Source: Planctomycetaceae bacterium (GTDB taxonomy: Bacteria; Planctomycetota; Planctomycetia; Pirellulales; Pirellulaceae). Taken from it: DNA of 6,297 nt. Positions 1-6,022 of the stretch are shown in pieces. Location: positions 1 through 6,297 of the forward strand of contig SXHS01000197.1 of assembly GCA_005773145.1 (NCBI GenBank), read 5' to 3'. The notes below the pieces were generated by a model. The model did no database searches, was not told the DNA's origin, and was given only the letters and a program-made list of their open reading frames with translations. The translations under genes were made by a program, and so were the position numbers. Position 1 is the first letter of the stretch. Every line of letters starts with the position of its first letter.

Positions 1-273
1 CTCGCTTAGATTTTCATGATTGACCCAGGGATAACCCTCGGCCGAATAGGAGTAGGTCGTTGTGGTCGCGAGTCCATCCGTGAGCGCATCGCGACCATAT
101 TGTACATGTCCCCACAGGTCGGGCTCGGCGACATGCAGCGTGAAGGCGAGTGCCAGGGCCATGACGAGGGCCACGGTCAGCTCAAACGGCATCATGCTCG
201 CAGTCAATGGACCGGCGTTTGCCGATTCTTGTGGCAGCGAGCGGACCGATGCGTTTGAGCTGCTTGCTGCCAT
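1..273 (-). CDS. Integral membrane protein, N-terminal part only (runs off left edge)
   Basis: The complement reads open from an ATG at 273 to the window edge, giving 91 codons with no stop, so the gene is truncated by the window. The start is supported by GAGAGG (complement of 280-285) six bases upstream. Residues about 1-28 are polar (MAASSSNASVRSLPQES...). Residues about 29-49 form one hydrophobic segment (ELTVALVMALALAFTLHV). Next come the blocks DLWGHVQYGRDALTDG, TTTTYSYSAEGYPW and VNHENLSE. The pattern D-x-W-x-H-x-x-x-G, then T-x-x-Y/F-S, then G-x-x-W-x-x-H-E is one I associate with large multi-pass bacterial membrane proteins, often loosely called glycosyltransferase-like (GT-C type); it normally falls in the first periplasmic loop after TM1. 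The specific function is unknown. The gene is divergent from the MoxR gene. I am confident it is real, but not of the family name. Confidence 0.78.
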   Translation of the reverse strand, partial: MAASSSNASVRSLPQESANAGPLTASMMPFELTVALVMALALAFTLHVAEPDLWGHVQYGRDALTDGLATTTTYSYSAEGYPWVNHENLSE

Positions 274-334
274 CTGTTGCCTCTCGCTAACACAGAAGAA
301 TTTGCACGTGACCGGCAGGCGATGGTCCCCATGC

Positions 335-358
335 GGTGTGGCCGGTTCCCGGCACACC
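335..358. repeat. Bulged inverted repeat (hairpin) in the divergent spacer
   Basis: GGTGT (335-339) pairs with ACACC (354-358), and GCCGG (341-345) pairs with CCGGC (349-353). The loop is TTC, and G340 is a one-base bulge. This makes ten GC-rich base pairs in the 225-base spacer between the divergent membrane-protein and MoxR genes. No T-run follows on either strand, so it is not a canonical intrinsic terminator. It could be an operator, a leader-RNA structure or a remnant palindromic repeat. The rest of the spacer (274-498) shows no gene. CATAAT at 384-389 and TATAGG at 422-427 are possible plus-strand -10 boxes without convincing -35 partners. Confidence 0.6.
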
Positions 359-485
359 CTGGACCGCGACCCGCGCAAGAGTCCATAATGCAGATTGCGG
401 TCTTGCGCACTACATGCGAACTATAGGTCATACGACTCGTCGGCCAGGAATCGCGTCTATTGGGACGGGTTTTGCGGACGATTAC

Positions 486-490
486 GGAGA
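486..490 (+). promoter_or_regulatory. Ribosome binding site for the MoxR-type ATPase gene
   Basis: GGAGA lies eight bases before ATG 499. It decides the start: a longer reading from TTG 460 would add 13 residues (GRVLRTITEKCI-like) but has no Shine-Dalgarno sequence in front of it. Confidence 0.75.
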
Positions 491-498
491 AATGCATC

Positions 499-1515
499 AT
501 GCCGAAGAATCCGCGTACGACGCCCGAGCCGACCCTCTCGGCCTCCGGGGCTACCGCGCCTGCGGCTGGTGTGGCCCGCCAGGTGGACGTGGATGGAGTC
601 GCCCTAACGTTGAGTCGTCACCACGACGTGGAGGGGGAATGGATTGGACAGCAGGAGATCTTGCAACAACTGCTCGCCTGTTGGTTGGTGGTCGACGCGC
701 GGGATTTGCCACTCACACCGCGTCTGGTCGGACTCCCCGGCATCGGCAAGACATCCTTGGCAATGGCCGGCGCGCGACGCCGCAGCCAGCCGCTTTACAT
801 CTACCAGTGCACCGCCGACACGCGCCCCGAGGATCTGTTGATCACGCCGGTGTTGGCGGAGAACGGGCGGATTTCCTATCACGCGTCTCCGCTGGTGACC
901 GCCATGATTCAGGGGGGGCTGTGCCTGTTGGATGAAGGGAACCGGATGAACGAAAAGTCCTGGGCGACCCTGGCTCCGCTCTTGGATCATCGTCGCTACG
1001 TGGAATCGATCGTGGCGGGGATTACGATTCCCGCGCATCCGGATTTTCGCTGCGCGGTCACCATGAACCAGGATGATTCGACCTACGAAATTCCGGACTA
1101 CATCCTCAGTCGGCTGCAACCGACCTTGTCGTTGGGTTACCCCAATCGGGAAGACGAGCTGGCCATCCTGCAATATCACCTGCCGTTTGCCGAGCCGGAG
1201 ATGTTGGCGTTGACTGTCGAGTTTCTACAGCGATCGCATGATATGAACCTTGATTTTTCGCCGCGGGATGGGATTAACGTATTGCGCTACGCCATGAAGC
1301 GTTTGTTGCAAGATCCGACGCATCCGGTCAGCAAAGATGACAGGTGGCGAGAATCGTTGGCTCGCTGCTTGGGAGACGATGCCTTGGATCTGGAACGGTT
1401 GGCGGAGCGCCGTCGCCGTGCTTTGGGAGGGGAGGATGTACCGTTGGGGCTGGGGGACTTTTTTTTCTCCGCGGACGATCCCTTGCATCCGGATTTCGAG
1501 GACGAGGACGATTGA
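499..1515 (+). CDS. MoxR-family AAA+ ATPase
   Basis: A 338-residue cytosolic ATPase; no signal peptide or membrane segment is seen. Residues 1-40 are a low-complexity Pro/Ala/Thr-rich lead-in. The AAA+ core follows: Walker A GLPGIGKT (78-85), Walker B LCLLDE (141-146) with GNRMNEK after it, sensor-1 region AVTMNQDD (N190), arginine finger in ILSRL (R205), and a helical lid with SPRDGINVLRYA (R256 as possible sensor 2). The C-terminus is short and strongly acidic (PDFEDEDD). Architecture and length fit the MoxR/CbbQ/NorQ/YehL branch (AAA_5-like), whose members couple ATP hydrolysis to remodeling or activating a partner protein. The next gene starts 90 bases downstream on the same strand and is the likely partner. 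Eight consecutive T (1459-1466) near the 3' end encode Phe-Phe-Phe and are a possible slippage site. Family call is firm; substrate unknown. Confidence 0.93.
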   Translation: MPKNPRTTPEPTLSASGATAPAAGVARQVDVDGVALTLSRHHDVEGEWIGQQEILQQLLACWLVVDARDLPLTPRLVGLPGIGKTSLAMAGARRRSQPLYIYQCTADTRPEDLLITPVLAENGRISYHASPLVTAMIQGGLCLLDEGNRMNEKSWATLAPLLDHRRYVESIVAGITIPAHPDFRCAVTMNQDDSTYEIPDYILSRLQPTLSLGYPNREDELAILQYHLPFAEPEMLALTVEFLQRSHDMNLDFSPRDGINVLRYAMKRLLQDPTHPVSKDDRWRESLARCLGDDALDLERLAERRRRALGGEDVPLGLGDFFFSADDPLHPDFEDEDD

Positions 1516-1589
1516 ACGGGGTTCAGTCGCTTTAGTATCAGCCGCTCGCACGCGTTACACGCATCGAACTGGATGGACCAACCTCGAAT

Positions 1590-1597
1590 GGAGAAGG
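1590..1597 (+). promoter_or_regulatory. Ribosome binding site favouring ATG 1606
   Basis: GGAGAAGG ends eight bases before ATG 1606. The two earlier in-frame ATGs, at 1573 and 1588, have no comparable Shine-Dalgarno sequence, so 1606 is preferred. Starting at 1573 would give 639 rather than 628 residues. Confidence 0.6.
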
Positions 1598-1605
1598 CCA
1601 CGGCC

Positions 1606-3492
1606 ATGTCACTGGACGTCCTGAGAATAGGACCACGCATCCTGGCGGCCCCCATTCTACACGGCAGTGGCGACTGCGCATGGGAAGTGCGCCGTCTGAT
1701 GTTAGCACATCCGTTCGATTGCTTAGCAGTTCCATTGCCCCCTAGTTTTCAAGCCGATGTCGAAACGGCGGTTGGGGAGCTACCGACCATCTCCATGGTG
1801 ATGCAGCCCGAGTCATCCCGATATGCCACCTCGTGGTCGACAGCGAATGACCTGGCAGACGACTCCGACGTGGAAGAGGAGTCGGTGGTCAGCTATGTGC
1901 CCGTTGACCCTTGTCAGCCCGTGATTGCCGCCCTGCGAATGGCGATTGGCGAACATATACCGCGGGCCTTTATCGACCTGGAAACACGTCGGTATCAACC
2001 TCACACGGCCGTACTACCGGACGCGTATGCATTGAAGCAGATCCCCTTGCCACGCTTTGCTGCCGCTTTGCTGCCAGCGCTTGGACCACGTCCGACCGAT
2101 CAACGTGCGGCGCGCATCACGCATATGGCCCATCGTTTGCATGAACTGGAGTCCCGCTACAATTCCATTCTATTCGTTTGTTCGATTCTGGATTGGCCAT
2201 GGATTCGTGATGCCTTCCTGGATCCGTCGGCGGACCGTCCCGTAGATGACGAGGTGGAACCGACAACCGCTTATGCCGTGAAAACCGAGACGCTGCTGTT
2301 TTTGCTGAGCGAATTGCCATTCATCACCAGTTTGTACGAACGCGCGCGGGCCGAGTTGGAAGATGACGAAAATCTATCGATCGATGGCGTCAAGGAATTG
2401 CTATTGTCCGCCCGCGACCACTATCTGCGCCAGGGTCAAGGGCGAGGACGTGGCATCACGCCCCATCTGCTGCGCGTGTGCCTGAAGTACTTGCGCAATC
2501 TGACGCTGCTGGAGCGGCGGCTGACACCGGACCTGTACACCATGATTGTCGCGGCCAAGCAGGTGATGGGGGAGGGGTTCGCCTTGGCGGTTGTGGAGCA
2601 AGCTAAACGCTATCCGTACGGCGATCGAACGGGGCGTCCGGTTGTCCGCGTGAGCATTGAACGGGCTCAGCTTCCGGAGGGTGATTTTGTACAATTGGTC
2701 AGTCGCCTGCCGGGGTCGCCTGTCACTTGGCGCACTTGTCAACTGCAGCCGCGTCCCGACCGTCGTCAACAACACCGCTGGCGTACCGAGTGGAACCCGC
2801 ACATGCAGTGCAGCTGGCCCCCCGAAGACCGACGCATCGAGGACTTTCGTGGTACGGTCGCCGAGCGTGCCCAATCGCTACTGGGCGCCGACTTGGCTCG
2901 GACCGAAAAATTCACCACCAGCATTCAAGATGGCATCGATATTCGCGAGACCATGCGAAATTGGCATACGGGCGAATTGTATGTGCGTGTGCTACCCCCA
3001 AATCGTGGGCCATTGGATACAGTGGTGATGCTGTTCGACGCGCCGGCGGACCCGCGCGACTATCCCTGGCGAACGACATGGTTCGCCGAGCACAAAGAGG
3101 AGTCGACGTTGGCATTCTATGCCACGGACTACCGACAGGAGTTGGTGGGGCCGGGCGTGGCTCGAGCCGTCTATGGCGGAGCCATGTTTGTCTTTCCGCC
3201 GCAGCCGCTCCCTGATATCTGGTCCGATCCCCGCTTTGACTTTGCCACAACCTTGGAGGAACGTCTCTTGGCCGCAGCGTGTCATTACAGCACGGGGCGG
3301 CACGTGGCACTCCTGGCGCCGCAGCCACCTGGTGCGGGCTGGAGAAGGCTGGCTCGCCACTTCGGTAAGAAATGGGTTCATGTGCCGATCGGACAATTCG
3401 GCGCATCGACACTGCGCGACTTGCGCGTGGTGCATGTCTTGAATGGGACCCCCGTCCGCAGCTATGCGGCCCGCTTCATTCGAGGGGAATAA
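1606..3492 (+). CDS. Uncharacterised 628-aa protein, divergent TraB/ChaN/DUF5682-like N-terminus, MoxR partner candidate
   Basis: A 628-residue soluble-looking protein with no signal peptide or clear membrane span. Residues about 10-205 follow the layout of the TraB/ChaN/DUF5682 group: ILHGSGDCAWEVRRLM (17-32), a strand then loop FDCLAVPLPPSF (37-48), SYVPVDPCQPVIAALR (96-111), PRAFIDLE (119-126), and helix HMAHRLHELE (173-182) leading into strand ILFVCSILDWPWI (188-200). An acidic insert sits near 83-93. Residues about 225-335 look helical. A separate C-terminal region (about 430-628) has compact motifs: SIQDGIDIRETMRNWH (439-454), LAFYATDY, GPGVARAVYGGAMFVFPP (515-532), then HFGKKWVHVPIGQ (585-597). 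I do not recognise a named family for that part. Family knowledge: DUF5682 proteins (for example E. coli YehM) are often encoded with MoxR ATPases (YehL) and VWA proteins, which matches the upstream gene. The residues expected as Glu after the first strand (VEL or IEGP) and His after VCG appear replaced (VPL; SILD), so enzymatic activity is doubtful. The gene is certainly real; the superfamily link is an inference by eye. Confidence 0.85.
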   Translation: MSLDVLRIGPRILAAPILHGSGDCAWEVRRLMLAHPFDCLAVPLPPSFQADVETAVGELPTISMVMQPESSRYATSWSTANDLADDSDVEEESVVSYVPVDPCQPVIAALRMAIGEHIPRAFIDLETRRYQPHTAVLPDAYALKQIPLPRFAAALLPALGPRPTDQRAARITHMAHRLHELESRYNSILFVCSILDWPWIRDAFLDPSADRPVDDEVEPTTAYAVKTETLLFLLSELPFITSLYERARAELEDDENLSIDGVKELLLSARDHYLRQGQGRGRGITPHLLRVCLKYLRNLTLLERRLTPDLYTMIVAAKQVMGEGFALAVVEQAKRYPYGDRTGRPVVRVSIERAQLPEGDFVQLVSRLPGSPVTWRTCQLQPRPDRRQQHRWRTEWNPHMQCSWPPEDRRIEDFRGTVAERAQSLLGADLARTEKFTTSIQDGIDIRETMRNWHTGELYVRVLPPNRGPLDTVVMLFDAPADPRDYPWRTTWFAEHKEESTLAFYATDYRQELVGPGVARAVYGGAMFVFPPQPLPDIWSDPRFDFATTLEERLLAAACHYSTGRHVALLAPQPPGAGWRRLARHFGKKWVHVPIGQFGASTLRDLRVVHVLNGTPVRSYAARFIRGE

Positions 3493-3523
3493 ATAAGGCT
3501 ACCGACAGCAGGCGGGCCATCGT

Positions 3524-4483
3524 TTACCCACCAGCCGAAGGCGCTGGCCGGCGGTCAAGATCAAAGTCAAGGTCGTGCTCGGCCATGTCGCGGGCGTGGT
3601 AGCTGCTGCGCACAAACGGACCACTAGCCACCTTTTGAAACCCCAGCTGGCGGGCCATCTCCCCCCAACGTGTGAATTCCTCCGGAGTTACATAACGCTG
3701 CACCGGCAGATAGCGATCGATGGCCGGCTGCAGGTATTGACCCAGTGTGAGGTAGTCGCAGCCGACGTCACGCAGGTCAACCAAAGTATCGAGGACCTCT
3801 TGCGCGGTTTCCCCCAGTCCCAACATCAGCCCGCTCTTGGTTTTAACGCGAATCCCATCGGTGCGCGCACGGCGGAGTAGTTCCAACGTCCAACGGTAGT
3901 CGGAGCGCGTGCCACGGACGAGCCGATACAGGCGGGGCACCGTTTCGGTGTTGTGATTGAAAACCTCGGGACGGGCCTCCAAAACACGGGTCAGCGCCCC
4001 CCGACAATGCGTGAAGTCCGGAGTGAGCACTTCGATCGTGGCCCCCGTCCGCTCGCGGACCGCGATCACACAGCGGTAGAAATGTTCGGCGCCCCCGTCC
4101 GGCAGATCATCACGCGTGACCGAGGTAATCACCACGTGCCGCAAGCCGAGCCGCGCGGCGGCTTCCGCCAGTCGTTGCGGCTCGTCGTCGGCTACCCCTT
4201 CGGGACGCCCGCGTGGGACCGAACAGAAGCTGCACGATCGCGTGCAGGTGTTGCCGAGAATCATAAAGGTCGCGGTCTGCTGGGAAAAACACTCCATGCG
4301 GTTGGGGCATCGTGCACTCTGACAGACGGTTTCCAGTTCAAGTTCCCGCAGCAATCGCTCGGTGAGATGGTCCGCGTTCCCCTTGGGTACCTGACGGCGC
4401 AGCCAGGGGGGGAGCCGTTCCCCGGAGTTGCGAGGCGCCAGGGGTAATACAGGCAAGTCGATGGGGAGGGAGGATGCATTCAC
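3524..4483 (-). CDS. lipA: Lipoyl synthase (radical SAM)
   Basis: LipA inserts two sulfur atoms into protein-bound octanoyl groups to form the lipoyl cofactor of pyruvate and 2-oxoglutarate dehydrogenases and the glycine cleavage H protein; it acts in the cytosol. The 319-residue length is typical. The auxiliary [4Fe-4S] cluster motif C-x4-C-x5-C is C54, C59, C65 (CQSARCPNRMEC). The radical-SAM motif C-x3-C-x2-C is C80, C84, C87 (CTRSCSFC). The C-terminal cluster-ligand motif RSSY is at 292-295. Further hallmarks are VITSVTRDDLPDGGA, VFNHNTETV, TKSGLMLGLGE and LTLGQYLQP. The start is GTG at 4483: an in-frame TGA lies eight codons upstream and no better start precedes the first cluster Cys, but the Shine-Dalgarno sequence is weak. 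The gene converges with the 628-aa gene (31-base gap) and diverges from smpB. No lipB is in the window. Confidence 0.98.
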   Translation of the reverse strand: MNASSLPIDLPVLPLAPRNSGERLPPWLRRQVPKGNADHLTERLLRELELETVCQSARCPNRMECFSQQTATFMILGNTCTRSCSFCSVPRGRPEGVADDEPQRLAEAAARLGLRHVVITSVTRDDLPDGGAEHFYRCVIAVRERTGATIEVLTPDFTHCRGALTRVLEARPEVFNHNTETVPRLYRLVRGTRSDYRWTLELLRRARTDGIRVKTKSGLMLGLGETAQEVLDTLVDLRDVGCDYLTLGQYLQPAIDRYLPVQRYVTPEEFTRWGEMARQLGFQKVASGPFVRSSYHARDMAEHDLDFDLDRRPAPSAGG

Positions 4484-4514
4484 GGCACGGTCTCGGGAAA
4501 TCCATCACCACGGC

Positions 4515-4534
4515 CGGTCGCACACACGCGACCG
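4515..4534. promoter_or_regulatory. Perfect 7-bp inverted repeat between lipA and smpB, possible operator
   Basis: CGGTCGC (4515-4521) and GCGACCG (4528-4534) are perfect inverted arms separated by ACACAC. The site sits 31 bases upstream of the lipA GTG and overlaps where the -35 region of the smpB promoter would fall (about 4520-4525 for a 17-base spacer). It could be a repressor or activator site, or a hairpin in a lipA leader. No known regulator consensus is recognised. Confidence 0.5.
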
Positions 4535-4542
4535 ACAATCAG

Positions 4543-4548
4543 TATAAT
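4543..4548 (+). promoter_or_regulatory. Consensus -10 box of smpB promoter
   Basis: A perfect TATAAT lies seven bases before the smpB ATG at 4556. Transcription from it would begin about 4555-4556, on or next to the start codon, implying a leaderless or nearly leaderless mRNA. No good -35 box is seen at the usual spacing. On the opposite strand the same bases read TATACT (complement of 4541-4546), a possible overlapping -10 for lipA. Confidence 0.5.
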
Positions 4549-4555
4549 TGCAGGA

Positions 4556-5050
4556 ATGACCAAGAAGAAGCAATCCCAACCCTCGGCAGCCGCCAAGTCC
4601 TCGGACCGGCCCATCGCGGAAAATCGCAAGGCTCGACATAAGTATGATGTGCTCGACTCCCTGGAATGTGGCGTCGTATTGGTGGGGAGCGAGGTTAAGA
4701 GTTTGCGGGCGGGCCGTGTTTCCCTCGACGAGGCCTTTGGCCGCATCAAGAACAACGAAGTCTGGTTGATGGGTTGCGACATCTCCGAATATCATCACGC
4801 CAGCACGATGAACCATGTCGGCAAACGGCCTCGCAAGTTGCTCATGCACCGCCGCGAAGTACTCAAGTTTGCCCAGAAGGCCACGGAACGCGGGTTGACG
4901 CTTGTCCCCCTGAAGCTGTATTTCAAGAACAGCCGGGCCAAGGTGTTGCTAGGCCTATGCAAGGGACGCAAACTCTACGACAAGCGGGATGTCATGAAAA
5001 AGGCGGACGCAAAACGGATGATCGAACGGGCGGTGCGCCGTCGTGGGTGA
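4556..5050 (+). CDS. smpB: SsrA (tmRNA)-binding protein SmpB
   Basis: SmpB binds the tRNA-like domain of tmRNA and carries it into stalled ribosomes for trans-translation. The 164-residue length is typical. The lysine-rich N-terminal tail (MTKKKQS) leads into the family signature IAENRKARHKY (20-30), then LECGVVLVGSEVKSLRAG (36-53), which begins the OB-fold barrel. RKLLMHRREV (93-102), LVPLKLYFKN and KGRKLYDKRDVMKKADA (136-152) follow, and the basic C-terminal tail ends ERAVRRRG. This tail enters the mRNA channel in known SmpB proteins. The AGGA directly before the ATG is too close for a normal ribosome binding site, which fits leaderless translation. The stop codon lies at the end of the first copy of a 15-base tandem duplication. 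The ssrA RNA gene is not in the window. Confidence 0.98.
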   Translation: MTKKKQSQPSAAAKSSDRPIAENRKARHKYDVLDSLECGVVLVGSEVKSLRAGRVSLDEAFGRIKNNEVWLMGCDISEYHHASTMNHVGKRPRKLLMHRREVLKFAQKATERGLTLVPLKLYFKNSRAKVLLGLCKGRKLYDKRDVMKKADAKRMIERAVRRRG

Positions 5051-5065
5051 CGCCGTCGTGGGTGA
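5036..5065 (+). repeat. 15-bp perfect tandem duplication across the smpB stop
   Basis: CGCCGTCGTGGGTGA occurs at 5036-5050 and again, identically, at 5051-5065. The first copy encodes the last residues of SmpB (Arg-Arg-Arg-Gly) plus the TGA stop. The second is in frame and would repeat the same residues and stop. It looks like a recent replication-slippage duplication with no effect on the protein. Confidence 0.85.
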
Positions 5066-5148
5066 CGTAGTCCCGCCACCGGATGAGGCTTGTCGCCCGC
5101 CCCATCCTGTCCCCTAACGATTTTTATGCCGTTGATCATGCAAGCCAC

Positions 5149-5154
5149 AAGGAA
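5149..5154 (+). promoter_or_regulatory. Ribosome binding site favouring GTG 5162 of the ABC ATPase
   Basis: AAGGAA seven bases before GTG 5162 is the only good Shine-Dalgarno match near the candidate starts (TTG 5090, ATG 5126, ATG 5138, GTG 5162). Confidence 0.5.
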
Positions 5155-5161
5155 CTGCCCG

Positions 5162-5854
5162 GTGTCGGAGTCCACGGATCACCAGTGCCTGTTGCATTTG
5201 CGGCAAATTGAAAAGGAGTATCGGGAGCCGGATGGCAAGCGACTACCTATCCTGAACATTCCCGATTTTTCTGCCGCTGCCGGAGAACAGTTGGCTCTGG
5301 TCGGTCGCAGTGGTTGTGGCAAGACCACCTTGCTGCATATCATGGCCGGAATTAGTCTTCCCAATCGAGGGTCCGTGATCATCGACGGCCTTGATATCGT
5401 CCGCCTGCCGGAAGCAGGACGTGATCGGTTCCGCGCCGACAAGATCGGCTATGTGTTTCAGACCTTCAACCTGCTCCCCGCATTTTCCGCACTGGAGAAT
5501 GTATTGGTGGGAATGACGTTCTCGCGCCGTCGCGGCGACGAATCGCGCGCTCGACAACTGCTGGACCGCGTGGGTCTGGGGCATCGCCTGCACCATAAAC
5601 CGAATACGCTCTCGGTCGGTGAGCAACAACGGGTTGCTGTGGCCCGAGCCCTCGCCAACCGCCCGCGGTTGCTATTGGCCGATGAACCCACCGCTAACGT
5701 CGACGCCGCCAACCAACAACAGTTGGTCGACCTGATTCGTAACAGCTGTGCGGAGGAACGCGTGACCTTGGTGGTCGTCACACATGCCCAAGAGGTGGCG
5801 GAACAGTTTACCCGCGTGGAACACCTGGAAGCCATCAATCGAATCGCCCATTGA
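5162..5854 (+). CDS. ABC transporter ATP-binding protein, LolD/MacB type
   Basis: A 230-residue ATPase subunit acting at the inner face of the cytoplasmic membrane with a separate permease. Motifs in order: Walker A GRSGCGKTT (48-56), Q-loop YVFQTFNLLPAFSALENV (Q100), signature LSVGEQQRVAVARA (150-163), Walker B LLLADE (170-175) with D-loop ANVD (178-181), and switch His in VVVTHAQ (H208). The sequence around the Q-loop and the size fit the LolD/MacB/FtsE group, which drives lipoprotein release, efflux or FtsX-like permeases. The signature has Ser-Val-Gly-Glu instead of the usual Ser-Gly-Gly-Gln. GTG 5162 is chosen because AAGGAA (5149-5154) lies seven bases upstream. ATG 5126 or ATG 5138 would add 12 or 8 residues but lack a good ribosome binding site. 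No permease gene follows in the window, so the transport substrate cannot be stated. Confidence 0.92.
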   Translation: MSESTDHQCLLHLRQIEKEYREPDGKRLPILNIPDFSAAAGEQLALVGRSGCGKTTLLHIMAGISLPNRGSVIIDGLDIVRLPEAGRDRFRADKIGYVFQTFNLLPAFSALENVLVGMTFSRRRGDESRARQLLDRVGLGHRLHHKPNTLSVGEQQRVAVARALANRPRLLLADEPTANVDAANQQQLVDLIRNSCAEERVTLVVVTHAQEVAEQFTRVEHLEAINRIAH

Positions 5855-6022
5855 CACCCAAGGATCGTGGTCGCTCTGCAACTGAATGGGAAGTTCCCAT
5901 CGGCAATGAACACGTACCTCTGGGCTCTCGACCTCGAACGGCCACTCAACGCGAGCCTGGGTTGTAGCGGCGCCTGGTCCAATTCGATTGAACTGTCAAC
6001 GACGCACCGATATTGACTCAGA
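5855..6022. other. Gene-free spacer with one 15-bp palindrome
   Basis: No credible coding region or RNA gene is seen. The only structure noted is ATGGGAA-G-TTCCCAT at 5886-5900, with perfect 7-base arms around one base. As a folded strand it is a six-pair stem with loop AGT. It lies 31 bases after the ABC gene stop and has no following T-run, so a terminator role is doubtful; an operator-like site or a small palindromic repeat are alternatives. Confidence 0.55.

Noticed and set aside
336..935. Open frame of 199 codons on the plus strand overlapping the MoxR gene start
   Set aside because: Out-of-frame shadow of the MoxR gene. It has no recognisable motifs and no ribosome binding site, while the overlapping frame has clear AAA+ motifs.
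604..1179. Open frame of 191 codons on the minus strand inside the MoxR gene
   Set aside because: Antisense shadow of a motif-bearing coding region; its composition simply mirrors the codons of the real gene.
3493..3547. Possible bidirectional terminator between the 628-aa gene and lipA
   Set aside because: Only short interrupted complementarity (CCAGC/GCTGG inside the lipA 3' end) and no T-run on either strand.
4505..4849. Minus-strand open frame of 114 codons antisense to smpB
   Set aside because: Lies over a confidently identified gene and has no family features.
5081..5125. GGATG...CATCC stem followed some bases later by TTTTT after smpB
   Set aside because: The stem is only five pairs with a long loop, and the T-run starts 13 bases after it, so it does not meet the form of an intrinsic terminator.
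5458..5982. Minus-strand open frame of 174 codons over the ABC ATPase
   Set aside because: Shadow of the ATPase gene: Arg/Ser/Cys-rich translation without domain features.
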